Shown here piece by piece: positions 16,122-24,440 of a stretch of 40,090 nt of DNA. Position 1 is the stretch's first letter, and every line of letters starts with the position of its first letter. Below the pieces are notes generated by a model. It did not search any database, was not told the DNA's origin, and was given only the letters and a program-made list of their open reading frames with translations. Both the position numbers and the translations under genes were made by a program. The DNA lies in NCBI GenBank assembly GCA_964460905.1, contig CAYWRM010000037.1, positions 1-40,090 of the forward strand. Reading direction: 5' to 3'. The DNA is from GCA-002708315 sp964460905 (GTDB lineage: Bacteria; Bacteroidota; Bacteroidia; Bacteroidales; F082).

Positions 16122-17255
16122 ATGAAAACATTATTATTTTTACTTCTATGCTTCCCCCTATTTGGTGTTTCCCAAATTTTGACATCAACCACCAATATTA
16201 ATATAACTAAATCTTGGTATCAAGAACCAGGTGGATATACCTATCCAATGAATATAGAAGTTCCAACAGGAACCGTACCTGCAAACGGATTTCCCATCTG
16301 CATAATACTTCATGGAAATGGTGGAAATGGCGCAGGATCGATTAATCACTTTAAGGAATTTTTGGAATGTCATGCTCTCGTAGCTCCAACAGGTTATTTA
16401 AATTGTTGGAATATTTGTGCGGCAGCCAGTGATGCTCCTGATACTGAAATGATAAATGATCTGGTCAATCTTTTGCAAGGCTATTCCAATATTGATCCGA
16501 ATAGGATCAGGATAATAGGCACTTCTAACGGTGCGGGATTAGCAAATAACATTTTTATAGAAAACAACAATACCGGAATTGACATTGTATGCGCTATTGT
16601 TTCTCATTTAAATATACCTCAATATCATTTAGGAAATTTTTATAGACCAAGTTCTTCTGATGATCCTTTAAGTCCTTACTGTGGTTATGATAGTTTGGTT
16701 TACCCTATAACCACTAGAAAATATTTAAGTATAAGTAATACCAATGACACAATCATACCATATACAGGAGGTCCATCAGTTGTTGGACTTACTTTTTTAC
16801 ACGCTGAAAGAGCCGCCTTTTATATAGCGCAAAATAATGGTTTTATAGGGAGTCAACTAACGTCTGGAACAACAATGGGTAGCCCACAAATCACCGAATA
16901 TTCTTATTTATCGGGAGGTGTGGTTCATATCAAAGGTGATGCGGGTCATTCTACCAATGTTACTCAAAGAGATTACATAAAAAGCTATTTTTCAGATTGC
17001 GAACCTGGTGTGGGGGGCATAAATGATTATAAACCTAATAAAGTTAAAGTTTATCCAAATCCCACTAACTCCATGATTACAGTAACAGGGTTTTCTGATC
17101 AGGTGAAGCAATATTCTATTTTGAATGTTCTTGGGCAACAGGTTTTGAGCGGTTCTATCACATCGAAAATTACACATATTGACTTGTCTGAATTAGTGTC
17201 AAATATTTATTTTTTGAAAATCAATGACCAAGTAATTAAAATTATCAGGGATTAA
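16122..17255 (+). CDS. Secreted PHB-depolymerase-like esterase with T9SS tail (cassette 2)
   Basis: An alpha/beta hydrolase of 377 residues. A signal peptide (MKTLLFLLLCFPLFGVSQ) is followed by the catalytic domain: oxyanion-loop ILHGNGGNGAGS (62-73), nucleophile elbow GTSNGAG with Ser135, an Asp at about 209 (SNTNDTIIPYTGG) and a His at about 276 (KGDAGHSTN). This fits feruloyl esterase/PHB depolymerase-type esterases; the substrate is unknown. From about residue 305 a type A sorting domain begins (KVYPNPTNSMITV, SILNVLGQQVLSG, VSNIYFLKINDQ), so T9SS exports it. An ATG 12 bases upstream is closed by a stop after four codons. It lies in a cassette, with attC sites on both sides. Confidence 0.85.
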   Translation: MKTLLFLLLCFPLFGVSQILTSTTNINITKSWYQEPGGYTYPMNIEVPTGTVPANGFPICIILHGNGGNGAGSINHFKEFLECHALVAPTGYLNCWNICAAASDAPDTEMINDLVNLLQGYSNIDPNRIRIIGTSNGAGLANNIFIENNNTGIDIVCAIVSHLNIPQYHLGNFYRPSSSDDPLSPYCGYDSLVYPITTRKYLSISNTNDTIIPYTGGPSVVGLTFLHAERAAFYIAQNNGFIGSQLTSGTTMGSPQITEYSYLSGGVVHIKGDAGHSTNVTQRDYIKSYFSDCEPGVGGINDYKPNKVKVYPNPTNSMITVTGFSDQVKQYSILNVLGQQVLSGSITSKITHIDLSELVSNIYFLKINDQVIKIIRD

Positions 17256-17262
17256 TAAAAGT

Positions 17263-17392
17263 GCCTAACAAAGGCTATAAAAAATAGGCGGATTAGTTGT
17301 AGAATCAAGGTTTGTAGCCCGTTTCAGTATTTTTGCAAATTGAAAGATTTGTGCTTCGAAATCGCATACTTTTCATATACTTTACGTTGTGT
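17263..17392 (+). other. attC-like site 2 (end of cassette 2)
   Basis: Core GCCTAAC (17263-17269) to GTTGTGT (17386-17392), 130 bases. The left core complements the start of cassette 2, and the right core belongs to cassette 3, as expected for a hybrid junction. Inner pairing (AGGCTATAAAAAATAG against TTTTCATATAC) is weaker than in site 1. A TATTTTTG at 17328-17335 inside the site matches a -7 box and could drive the next gene. Confidence 0.55.
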
Positions 17393-17417
17393 GCAATTAA
17401 TAATGAAATAAACTAAT

Positions 17418-17960
17418 ATGAAAAGTAGTAAACCCGATTGGTTTGGCAGATTCATGGCTTTTATTGGGATAGGCCTTGCTGCAACATCACTATATTTTCA
17501 ATTCCTTAGTAATGAACATAGTTTTAGAGCTAATATAAGAAACGCATCAGTTATGCCTGACACGACTTATTTTGAAGTTGTTCTTATAAATGATGGAGAT
17601 TATAATGAAATAATTAAAAGAGGTGGATTTGTTTTTGTTCCAACAAAAAGTAATATAAGACATATTGAACACACATACTTGATTAAGAATACTGAGATTG
17701 AAAAAGGTAATCGAAAAATGGTAAAACTTAAATATCAAACTTACAGCAAAAGAAACATTTGGGAATTAGGACTTTCAGGGACTGACTCATGTAGCATCAA
17801 TATCTATTTTTATCTAGTAACAATAGATGATAAGGGAAGAGAGTATGTATGTGAAACAAAAATAGGTTTTATTGACAATGATTTTAAGTATTATGACAAT
17901 ACACCAATATTATTAGACTTAATTAGTCCAGATAAAACACAAAGGATTGATGACAAATAG
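17418..17960 (+). CDS. Membrane-anchored protein of unknown function (cassette 3)
   Basis: A 180-residue protein. I do not recognise a family. One N-terminal transmembrane segment (about 12-29, FMAFIGIGLAATSLYFQFL) is followed by a mostly beta-strand extracytoplasmic domain of about 150 residues, with elements such as YFEVVLINDGDYNEIIKRGG and KMVKLKYQTYSKRNIWELGL. There are only two Cys, one of them in YVCETKIGFI. The gene sits between a GTTGTGTGCA start and a TGCACACAAC end, so it is a cassette passenger; most such passengers have no known role. The start ATG is the first in frame after the cassette boundary. Confidence 0.75.
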   Translation: MKSSKPDWFGRFMAFIGIGLAATSLYFQFLSNEHSFRANIRNASVMPDTTYFEVVLINDGDYNEIIKRGGFVFVPTKSNIRHIEHTYLIKNTEIEKGNRKMVKLKYQTYSKRNIWELGLSGTDSCSINIYFYLVTIDDKGREYVCETKIGFIDNDFKYYDNTPILLDLISPDKTQRIDDK

Positions 17961-17977
17961 ACTTTATAACATAAATA

Positions 17978-17987
17978 CTGCACACAA
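17978..17987 (+). other. attC-like left core of cassette 3
   Basis: TGCACACAAC is the exact complement of the cassette 3 start GTTGTGTGCA at 17386-17395. The matching right-hand core was not found in the following 150 bases, so the array probably ends here or the site is decayed. Confidence 0.55.
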
Positions 17988-18295
17988 CAAAGAACTGAGC
18001 TGAAATCCAAGTAAAACCCTTATTATTTACTCAACCCAATTCGGGCCTGTTTTCGGGTGGAGAAGCTAATCCGACAATCGAGTTCATTAATATGATTATT
18101 GGCGGTACGCAACACGCAAGTGATGGCGACATTATTGATTTACTTAGAGAGCAGGTTGTGGTGGGTCAAGGGCTATTTTACATAATAACATTATAGTTGG
18201 TAAACAGCCGGTTATGGTGGGTTTGTGTGGGGTTTGCCCTATAATACCTTATTATGTAACTTAGCTTGGGGTCTGATAGAGCTTCTTTTTGTTAT

Positions 18296-18352
18296 AAAGC
18301 ACTAGTCGCGCTTTTACATGGGCTTGGATTGAAGACTTATACTGGTTTGGGG
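18296..18352 (+). repeat. Dispersed repeat A, copy 1
   Basis: AAAGCACTAGTCGCGCTTTT and the following ATGGGCTTGGATTGAAGACTT match the copy at 24441-24495 (AAAGCACAAGTCGCGCTTGC, ATAGGCTTTGCTGGAAGACTT) at roughly three positions in four. AGTC near the left and GACTT near the right can pair into a hairpin. Confidence 0.5.
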
Positions 18353-18392
18353 TGATGTTGAAATTTAGTTTAATGAAGCACTGAATGTAAAA
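18351..18392 (+). repeat. Dispersed repeat B, copy 1
   Basis: GATGTTGAAATTTAGTTTAA followed by TGAAGCACTGAATGTAAAA closely matches 37595-37633. In both places it lies just downstream of, and outside, coding sequence. Confidence 0.5.
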
Positions 18393-18637
18393 TCAAAAGA
18401 GGGAGTTTTTTTAGAGGGGCACGCATTGTAAATACGCGCTAGTGTAGTAAATTTTTCCTGTGCAAACAGATGGCTTACAGAGAAGACTAGCAATATAATT
18501 GAGAGATATATATTTGACATTCTAGATTTTTACTGATTTAAATTCTAAATCGCAAATAAACATATTACATTGTATTTGTTTTGTTAAGTTATATTAACAA
18601 TCTTAAAAAAAGGTAGTTGAGGTTATTATAAAGATAT

Positions 18638-19468
18638 TTAATCTACAACTACACTAAATTGTAAAGTATCGCTGTTAAATGAAGTAAAAATTCCACGTCC
18701 ATTTTCAATATTAGTAACAGGTTCTGTTAAGTCATCGAGCGAACTTTGATTTATTGATTCATATACCGCAGCGTAGTCATCAGTAATTTTAAACAGTATT
18801 AAATTGTATTGACCGAAATACCTGAATTGCATAGGACGAAGTGTATACAGACTGTCTTGCAACGGAGGGCTCGTAAAGCTGGCAAATTCTTCAGGATCCT
18901 CAATTTCTATTGTTTCGTTTACAGGGTCATATTCATCTTCAAGATATTCAAATTTAACAAGGTAGTAGTTGTTATCGCTTGTTGTCCATGTTATTTCAAT
19001 TTCTTCAATGTCCGAACCCGGACCCATACCGCCTGTGGTTTCTTCAGTAATCCTTTCGAGTTCAATTATTGTATCTGACATCTCAAAATCAACAGGCTTT
19101 AATGGAATTTTGGTTTCGCTGCTTATAAGTGCATCTTTATAAGTGAGTTCAAGAAAATATTCATTATCTTCAATTATTGTAAAAAGGCTATCAGTATAGT
19201 TGTATAGTCCTGCAATGCTGTCGTCGGGCGATAGCTGATATTTTATTCCGGTATTAATTAGAAACACATCAAGCTCAGAAATAATATCTGAGCTGTCCTC
19301 TGATTCATTATCAAATATTACCATCTGGGATATTTGTATTGAGGGTGTGTCATCAGGACTTAGAAAGCCAGATACTACCGGAATATCATATGAAAGGTCA
19401 AGATCTTCTGTGGTTTTTGCACATGAAATTACGGCCAGTGCCAGGAGTATAATTATTATCTTTTTCAT
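18638..19468 (-). CDS. DUF4249-family outer-membrane-associated lipoprotein
   Basis: A 276-residue lipoprotein. The signal peptide MKKIIIILLALAVISCAKTT ends in a lipobox with Cys16. After it comes the start of a DUF4249 domain: DIPVVSGFLSPDDTPSIQIS, which usually reads as a strand-rich fold, then YNYTDSLF, EYFLELTYKDALISSETKIP and a long acidic middle. DUF4249 genes nearly always follow a TonB-dependent receptor, as here: the receptor ends two bases before this start. It is likely an accessory to uptake by that receptor. The substrate is unknown. Confidence 0.8.
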   Translation of the reverse strand: MKKIIIILLALAVISCAKTTEDLDLSYDIPVVSGFLSPDDTPSIQISQMVIFDNESEDSSDIISELDVFLINTGIKYQLSPDDSIAGLYNYTDSLFTIIEDNEYFLELTYKDALISSETKIPLKPVDFEMSDTIIELERITEETTGGMGPGSDIEEIEITWTTSDNNYYLVKFEYLEDEYDPVNETIEIEDPEEFASFTSPPLQDSLYTLRPMQFRYFGQYNLILFKITDDYAAVYESINQSSLDDLTEPVTNIENGRGIFTSFNSDTLQFSVVVD

Positions 19469-19470
19469 TA

Positions 19471-22170
19471 TTATCTGATTTTAAATGAAAGGGTTACATT
19501 TGGTGTAATTCCAAGAAGTGTTACATCGGTTTCTGTAAGGTAATTGTCGTCGAATTCAAATTCTTTATACCATACATTTTGATTGTTATATACATTGAAA
19601 ATGGAAAAATTAATTCCTCCAATACCCATGTCACCAAGTTTAAAGTTACGAGAAAGAGCAATATCCAGACGATGATAATCAGGATATCTGGCACCATTTT
19701 TCGGGCCAACCGAGATAAAATCCTCCACTGTTCCGTCTGGTAATGTTATTTGATATCCGCCAATTGGTTCAGTATAAGGTTTGCCAGTTGCATAAATCCA
19801 TGTTGCAGAAAGAGTCCAAGCTTTCCAGTTATAGCTGGCAACAAGTTTTAACTCATTTGTAACATCATGACTTGCGTGAAAAGGATTATCACCATAAACA
19901 GGGAAATCATATATTACTTCGCCCAGAGTATATCCTATCCATCCGGTTAAATTGCCAAATTTCTTTTGAGCTAAAAATTCTATTCCTTGTGCATAACCAT
20001 CTCCTTGGTAGAAAAACTCATCATAATCAACGGTTCCAAATTGTGGGATATATCGTAGTGTATACTCGGATAGTCCGTTAAGTTTTTTATAGTATGCTTC
20101 AATATCAAACAGAAAATCGTTGGTTTCATAGCTAACTCCAGCAATAAAATGTTCTGAGAATCCTACAGGAATCTCATTATCATCTGTTAAGATCCAGAAA
20201 TCCTTACTACCTGCCGAAATATCTTCACGTATTACCCTTTGAACAAACTGATAATAGTGACCCCACGCACCTTTTAGTGTTAGTTTGTCAGTAATATTAT
20301 ACGACATTGATAATCGTGGTTCGAAATACACTTTATTGGATACAGAATAATATGATGCTCTAATACCAGGTGTGATAGTAAGTTTCGCCCATGGTTTCCA
20401 GCTATCCTGCAGATAAAAAGCTAGTAGGCTACCCATATCATTACGTTGTAGAATATAATTTGTGTCGTTTTGAATGTAGTCGTAATTAATATCGAAGTAG
20501 TTTGCCTGAAATCCGAATTCTATATCATTATTATCATTAATTTCATACTCATTATCAAGTTTAACCGAATAATCTTTAAGCTTGTTATCTTCATATGATC
20601 CGCGGGTAGTTGTTATATATTCATCCTCAACAAGACGAGTATTATTGCTGGTTCTGTCGCGTAAGCTAAAATAATTTGAAAATGATACCAATGCGTTGGA
20701 ATACATCTTTTTACTCCATTTTCTGGACCATTTTGCACTCATGCCCCAGTTACCCCATTTTGTTAAATCGTTATTTCCGCCGGTTACAGTCATTGTGCCA
20801 AATGTTCGGTCGATAGTTCTGGAATTGTCGAGATCATCCTGGCCATTGAAAAAGCTATATGATATAATATCTTTTACGGTTGGGTTGTAAGTAATTTTTG
20901 CATTCAGATCGTAGAAGTATGATTTTGGTTCTGTGGTTGCTGTGCTTCTGCCACCTTGACCACCAGGACCACCAGGGCCACCACCACCAGGAGGCATAGA
21001 TGTTGTAGTAGTTGTTGATTGTGCTTCATCCTGAAAGCTTGTAAATATTTTTTTGTATAGTGGTGATTGAAATGAACGACGTGCAGCCATCAAAACAGTA
21101 ACTTTATTTCCCACAGGAAACTCCATAAAACCATTTACGCTTAGAAAGCCAATGTCGGCACCGAGGTTAAATTTATTTTCATTTCCACTTTTACCTACAA
21201 TTTCCATTACGCTGGAGAGTCTTCCTCCAAATTTAGATTCAAATCCACCTTTGTAGAGCTGAACATCTTTGATGGCATTTGAGTTAAATGCACTAAACAT
21301 CCCAAAAAGGTGATCAACATGGTAAACAGTAAATCCGTCGTACAGGATTAGATTCTGATCAGGAGTGCCACCACGAACGTATAAACCTGACGAACCTTCG
21401 TTGCTTCCACTTACCCCGGGTAATAACTGGAATGTTCGGAATATGTCTTTTTCGCCCAAATTGGGAAGAGTAGCCAGTTGTATTGGGTTTATGGTAGCGA
21501 CACTAATCTTTTCTGATACCTGCAATAGATCTTCTCTTTCGCCTACAATGGTAACATCAGTTAGCTGCACTGCTGTTGCAAATAATTCGATAATTATAGG
21601 TTTACTTACCAAACGTGGTGTCAGATAAACAGTTTTGTTTTTGTAACCAACATAAGAAACTTCTAACTGTGAAGTGTCGGACGGTACATTGAAAAGAGTG
21701 AAATAGCCATCAACATTAGTAGATGTACCATTTTTTGTTCCAACTACTTGAAGCTGAGCAAAGGGTAAGTCTTCGCCCGATGCTTTATCACGTATTGTTC
21801 CGGTAAGTGTAAAGTTGGATTTGCGTTCATAAACTTTATCTTTAAGACCAATAGCAACATCTTTTTTACGGATTACTATTTGATCTTCAACAATCTTGAA
21901 ATGAATGTTTTGCCCTTTAAAAATTGTTGTTAAAAACTCTTCCAAGGGCATATTATATCTTTGTGAAGGAGCTGTCATTCCTCTGATGTCCTCAAAATCA
22001 TAATCAATATATAGTTGGTGAGTCCTCCCCAACTCCTTTAATATTTGATTAATCGATGTAACGTAATAATCTTTTTTAATGATTATTTTAGTTATCTCCT
22101 GGCAATACAAATTTCCTGATAATATTACTATTGCAAAACCTAATGCAATGATTCTCATTTTGTTGATCAT
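19471..22170 (-). CDS. TonB-dependent outer-membrane receptor with STN domain
   Basis: An 899-residue receptor. Domains in order: a signal peptide (about 1-23), an STN/secretin-like domain (about 30-105, ending DQIVIRKKDVAI), a carboxypeptidase-like regulatory domain (about 119-195, LTGTIRDKASGEDLPFAQL and GYFTLFNVPSD), a plug (about 215-325, SGLYVRGGTPDQNLILYDGF and FGGRLSSVMEI) and a beta-barrel ending in LSFKIR. An STN domain often indicates signalling to an anti-sigma factor, but none is adjacent. Residues 393-407 form a Gly/Pro-rich loop (PPGGGGPGGPGG), a composition shared with the upstream lipoprotein. Uptake substrate unknown. Confidence 0.92.
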   Translation of the reverse strand: MINKMRIIALGFAIVILSGNLYCQEITKIIIKKDYYVTSINQILKELGRTHQLYIDYDFEDIRGMTAPSQRYNMPLEEFLTTIFKGQNIHFKIVEDQIVIRKKDVAIGLKDKVYERKSNFTLTGTIRDKASGEDLPFAQLQVVGTKNGTSTNVDGYFTLFNVPSDTSQLEVSYVGYKNKTVYLTPRLVSKPIIIELFATAVQLTDVTIVGEREDLLQVSEKISVATINPIQLATLPNLGEKDIFRTFQLLPGVSGSNEGSSGLYVRGGTPDQNLILYDGFTVYHVDHLFGMFSAFNSNAIKDVQLYKGGFESKFGGRLSSVMEIVGKSGNENKFNLGADIGFLSVNGFMEFPVGNKVTVLMAARRSFQSPLYKKIFTSFQDEAQSTTTTTSMPPGGGGPGGPGGQGGRSTATTEPKSYFYDLNAKITYNPTVKDIISYSFFNGQDDLDNSRTIDRTFGTMTVTGGNNDLTKWGNWGMSAKWSRKWSKKMYSNALVSFSNYFSLRDRTSNNTRLVEDEYITTTRGSYEDNKLKDYSVKLDNEYEINDNNDIEFGFQANYFDINYDYIQNDTNYILQRNDMGSLLAFYLQDSWKPWAKLTITPGIRASYYSVSNKVYFEPRLSMSYNITDKLTLKGAWGHYYQFVQRVIREDISAGSKDFWILTDDNEIPVGFSEHFIAGVSYETNDFLFDIEAYYKKLNGLSEYTLRYIPQFGTVDYDEFFYQGDGYAQGIEFLAQKKFGNLTGWIGYTLGEVIYDFPVYGDNPFHASHDVTNELKLVASYNWKAWTLSATWIYATGKPYTEPIGGYQITLPDGTVEDFISVGPKNGARYPDYHRLDIALSRNFKLGDMGIGGINFSIFNVYNNQNVWYKEFEFDDNYLTETDVTLLGITPNVTLSFKIR

Positions 22171-22276
22171 TTAATAAGTTGTTTTATCCCATTTTATGGT
22201 TTTTGTTAGCATTGCTTTATATAGAAATTGTTGGTTTTTGCTTTTTTGGTTATCCTTGACGGGATAGTTATAATTT

Positions 22277-23134
22277 TTATTTGTTTTTATTTGACAATGC
22301 CGCTTTTTTAACTTCCACTTTGCTGACCTGCATCATTTCCTGCATTTCTCTCGTTTGATCAGTATCCATGTTGCCACCTGGACTGCCACCACCAGGACCG
22401 CCGCCGCCAGGACCACCACCACCGGGTCCACCACCACCACCTTGTCTTCCTCCAGATTGCCTAGATGGCATCTCAAGTTTACCTGATTTAAAGGCAAAGC
22501 TGAAATTCTTTGTAGAGTCGATTAGCCAATGTGATGGATTGGTGAAAATCATATCGAGAGGAATAATTGTTTGATAGTAGAAGGTTTCAAGGCTATCCAT
22601 TCTCAGGATACCAACAACTCCATTATGGCTTTTGTTGCTTGTCATCTGAGGTTCCGGATCACCATCAAATCCGATAAGTAGCATATCACTATTGCCATTG
22701 ATGTATTTATCGTTGAATCTTCGAATATCATCTTTAGTCATTTTCCTTTTGGAATCGGGACGTTTATTATTTTTGATACCTTCATTAAACATATTATTCC
22801 TGTCGAATTTTACAGGAAATGTTACCCCTAATTGTTCTTTTCCTTTTCCTATTGTATCAATCCATAATGTAAGACCTGTCATCATTATTTTCTTAGTAAC
22901 ATCTTGATTATCAATCATCAATGATGCATAGAAATTTTGATTGTCATTGGATACACTATATGAAAAACCAGCTCTGCTATCAAATTGCATATTTGCCTGC
23001 CATACTGAATCAATTTCATATTTATTTGTAGCAATAGGATTGGCTTGCCATATACTTTGGTAAATAGCTTTCTTTGAGCAACTGGTAGTAATTATAATTG
23101 TAAGTAATACAAGGACTAATTTTTGTCGAATCAT
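22277..23134 (-). CDS. Lipoprotein with Gly/Pro-rich C-terminal tract
   Basis: A lipoprotein of 285 residues, starting at the ATG at 23134 because MIRQKLVLVLLTIIITTSC gives a proper lipoprotein signal; the in-frame ATG at 23170 would add 12 residues before it. The mature part has a beta-rich region (IYQSIWQANPIATNKYEIDS, then FSYSVSNDNQNFYASLMIDN) that resembles carbohydrate-binding-like folds, but I do not recognise a family. Near the C-terminus is a run of GGGGPGG repeats (about residues 227-254) in a low-complexity stretch, then a short charged tail. It lies 106 bases upstream of the TonB receptor in the same direction and shares its Gly/Pro tract, so the two probably work together. Confidence 0.7.
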   Translation of the reverse strand: MIRQKLVLVLLTIIITTSCSKKAIYQSIWQANPIATNKYEIDSVWQANMQFDSRAGFSYSVSNDNQNFYASLMIDNQDVTKKIMMTGLTLWIDTIGKGKEQLGVTFPVKFDRNNMFNEGIKNNKRPDSKRKMTKDDIRRFNDKYINGNSDMLLIGFDGDPEPQMTSNKSHNGVVGILRMDSLETFYYQTIIPLDMIFTNPSHWLIDSTKNFSFAFKSGKLEMPSRQSGGRQGGGGGPGGGGPGGGGPGGGSPGGNMDTDQTREMQEMMQVSKVEVKKAALSNKNK

Positions 23135-23462
23135 GATAGTGTTTATTATGAGATGGCAAATTTGAATCACTTATCGTTTATTAGCAAAAGAAATAAACGT
23201 ATGGGGATATAATTATGATAGAAAGGGGTATTTTACCTACGAATAAGAATTGTTGGGTCATGATAGAAATTGGGATTTGTTTGGGTTTATCCTTTTCCGT
23301 CATTGGAATCTCATACAATTAATCTGAAATTTCATAACAAGTATGCCTTAAGTATGTAGTATCATTGCTGTGTGAAATTATGTTAAATTTAGAAAATATA
23401 TATAATTAAATCATCAAAGTGTAAGTTATACCTACAAACAATAACTAAACAAATAACTTAAG

Positions 23463-23717
23463 ATGAACATTAATAAAAATATTGCTGTTAGTGATTCTGG
23501 GTTTGTTTTTAACGCAACAACCGGAGAATCTTTTTCTGTAAATCCAATCGGAGTTGAAATTATTGATTTGGTTAAACAGGAAAAATCACTTGAAGAAATA
23601 AACCAGAATATTGTAGAAAGATATAATGCTGATCTTATTACTATTGATAAAGATGTTAGTGATTTTATCGATATGCTTAGGCAATATTCTTTAATTGATA
23701 ATCAAGATGCTGCCTAA
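23463..23717 (+). CDS. PqqD-like protein (RiPP recognition element fold)
   Basis: An 84-residue PqqD-like protein: NIAVSDSGFVFNATTGESFS, then VNPIGVEIIDLVKQEKSLEE and a C-terminal helical part DVSDFIDMLRQYSLI. The order of strands and helices and the NPIG...II.L pattern match the PqqD/RiPP recognition domain. In Bacteroidota such a gene is often followed by an ATP-grasp enzyme. Here the reading frame that overlaps its end by 11 bases is just that, but truncated. So this may be an orphan. No radical SAM gene is adjacent. Confidence 0.75.
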   Translation: MNINKNIAVSDSGFVFNATTGESFSVNPIGVEIIDLVKQEKSLEEINQNIVERYNADLITIDKDVSDFIDMLRQYSLIDNQDAA

Positions 23718-23823
23718 AATTAAGATAGCTGTTACAGGATTAAATGCAATCTATAACCCCGGATCAGGAGTTGCCGTTATTCTTGGTATGTCGGATCATA
23801 TGCATGTGATATGTGATTTATAA
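23707..23823 (+). pseudogene. Remnant of an ATP-grasp-type gene, coupled to the PqqD-like gene
   Basis: The ATG lies inside the end of the PqqD-like gene, overlapping by 11 bases. The 38 codons read MLPKIKIAVTGLNAIYNPGS and continue GVAVILGM before a jump to HMHVICDL and a stop. The first part matches the start of the ATP-grasp partners of this PqqD type (KIAVTGLNA..NPG.GV.VI.G, from memory), and MH.ICD occurs further into them, so an internal deletion is likely. Not functional. Confidence 0.5.
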
Positions 23824-23961
23824 ACAGATTTAGGTACATATCAGGGGGGAAATTTTAAGTTGGAAATTGAAATTGATTTAGCAGGTTTGTAAGGTGGTTT
23901 TTATTATTTAAGTGTTGAGTGTGAAAATATCCAAGAGGTTAAGAAGATTATTGTTTATTAA
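23824..23961 (+). pseudogene. Remnant of a T9SS C-terminal sorting domain
   Basis: In the same frame as the ATP-grasp remnant, after its stop, the sequence reads GGNFKLEIEIDLAGL, a stop, then GGFYYLSVECENIQEVKKII and VY before a second stop. This is the LxxGxYFLxI...KKIIV pattern of type A sorting domains with one stop inside. It is a fragment of another gene, joined by deletion. Confidence 0.55.
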
Positions 23962-23970
23962 ATGAATTTC

Positions 23971-24279
23971 TTATAATTCAATGTCATTTATATACTGTTC
24001 TTCTTCAAAGTTAAATTCTACTGAAATTACTTTTTGATATTGGCAGTTGGCTGATATACATTCTGTATTGAAAGGAATATCATCAATGTATTGTTCTTCT
24101 TCTAAATTAAAATCTACTAATTGTTGCTCTGTTATTATTTCGTTGTAAACTTCTGATGTGTTAAATGGAGTGTCATCTATATATGATTCTTCGTTGAAGT
24201 TAACTGGTGATGCGTTTAGGTTTGCTGAGAACATAATTGCTATTGCGATTAGGGCTACTATTTTAGTTATTGTTTTCAT
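23971..24279 (-). CDS. Small exported repeat protein (NFEEEQYIDDIPFNT repeats)
   Basis: A 102-residue protein with a signal peptide (MKTITKIVALIAIAIMFSAN, cleavage near NAS) and three copies of a motif: NFNEESYIDDTPFNT, NFNLEEEQYIDDIPFNT in a slightly shifted form (DFNLEEEQYIDDIPFNT) and FNFEEEQYINDIEL. The repeats are acidic. Similar small secreted proteins with YIDDIPF motifs occur in other Bacteroidota to my recollection; their function is unknown. It stands alone, convergent with the pseudogene remnants, ten bases from them. Two Cys in the middle (TECISANC) could form a disulfide. Confidence 0.75.
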   Translation of the reverse strand: MKTITKIVALIAIAIMFSANLNASPVNFNEESYIDDTPFNTSEVYNEIITEQQLVDFNLEEEQYIDDIPFNTECISANCQYQKVISVEFNFEEEQYINDIEL

Positions 24280-24440
24280 GTTTTTGCGTTTTATGTGTTA
24301 TTATTTATTGGCAAAAATATGATGAGAAATAGGAGAGGGGAATAGTTATTAGGTGAATGGGGGATGTTGTTAGGTGAGAGGGTATAATAATAAGAATATC
24401 ACGGTTGGTTAGGTTTCTGTGATGAAGATTTGAGTTTGTA

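Larger units (their letters stand above)
15019..17987 (+). mobile_element. Integron-like gene cassette array without integrase (CALIN)
   Basis: Three consecutive units each begin with the 3' part of a GTTRRRY-like core and end with its exact complement. Unit 1: GTTAGGCATA (15019) and TATGCCTAAC (ending 15979). Unit 2: GTTAGGCAC (16094) and GTGCCTAAC (ending 17269). Unit 3: GTTGTGTGCA (17386) and TGCACACAAC (ending 17987). Each unit has one plus-strand gene with its attC-like region behind it. This is the logic of integron cassettes. No intI gene is in the window. The third pair departs from the canonical core. Confidence 0.7.
17988..18637. other. 650 bases without a recognisable gene
   Basis: No credible ORF. 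It contains two short sequences that recur elsewhere in the window: 18296-18352 (compare 24441-24495) and 18351-18392 (compare 37595-37633). It separates the plus-strand cassettes from the minus-strand uptake operon. Confidence 0.5.

Noticed and set aside
22368..22574. 68-codon plus-strand ORF rich in PPPGPPPPG
   Set aside because: It is the antisense shadow of the GGGGPGG tract of the lipoprotein gene on the minus strand.
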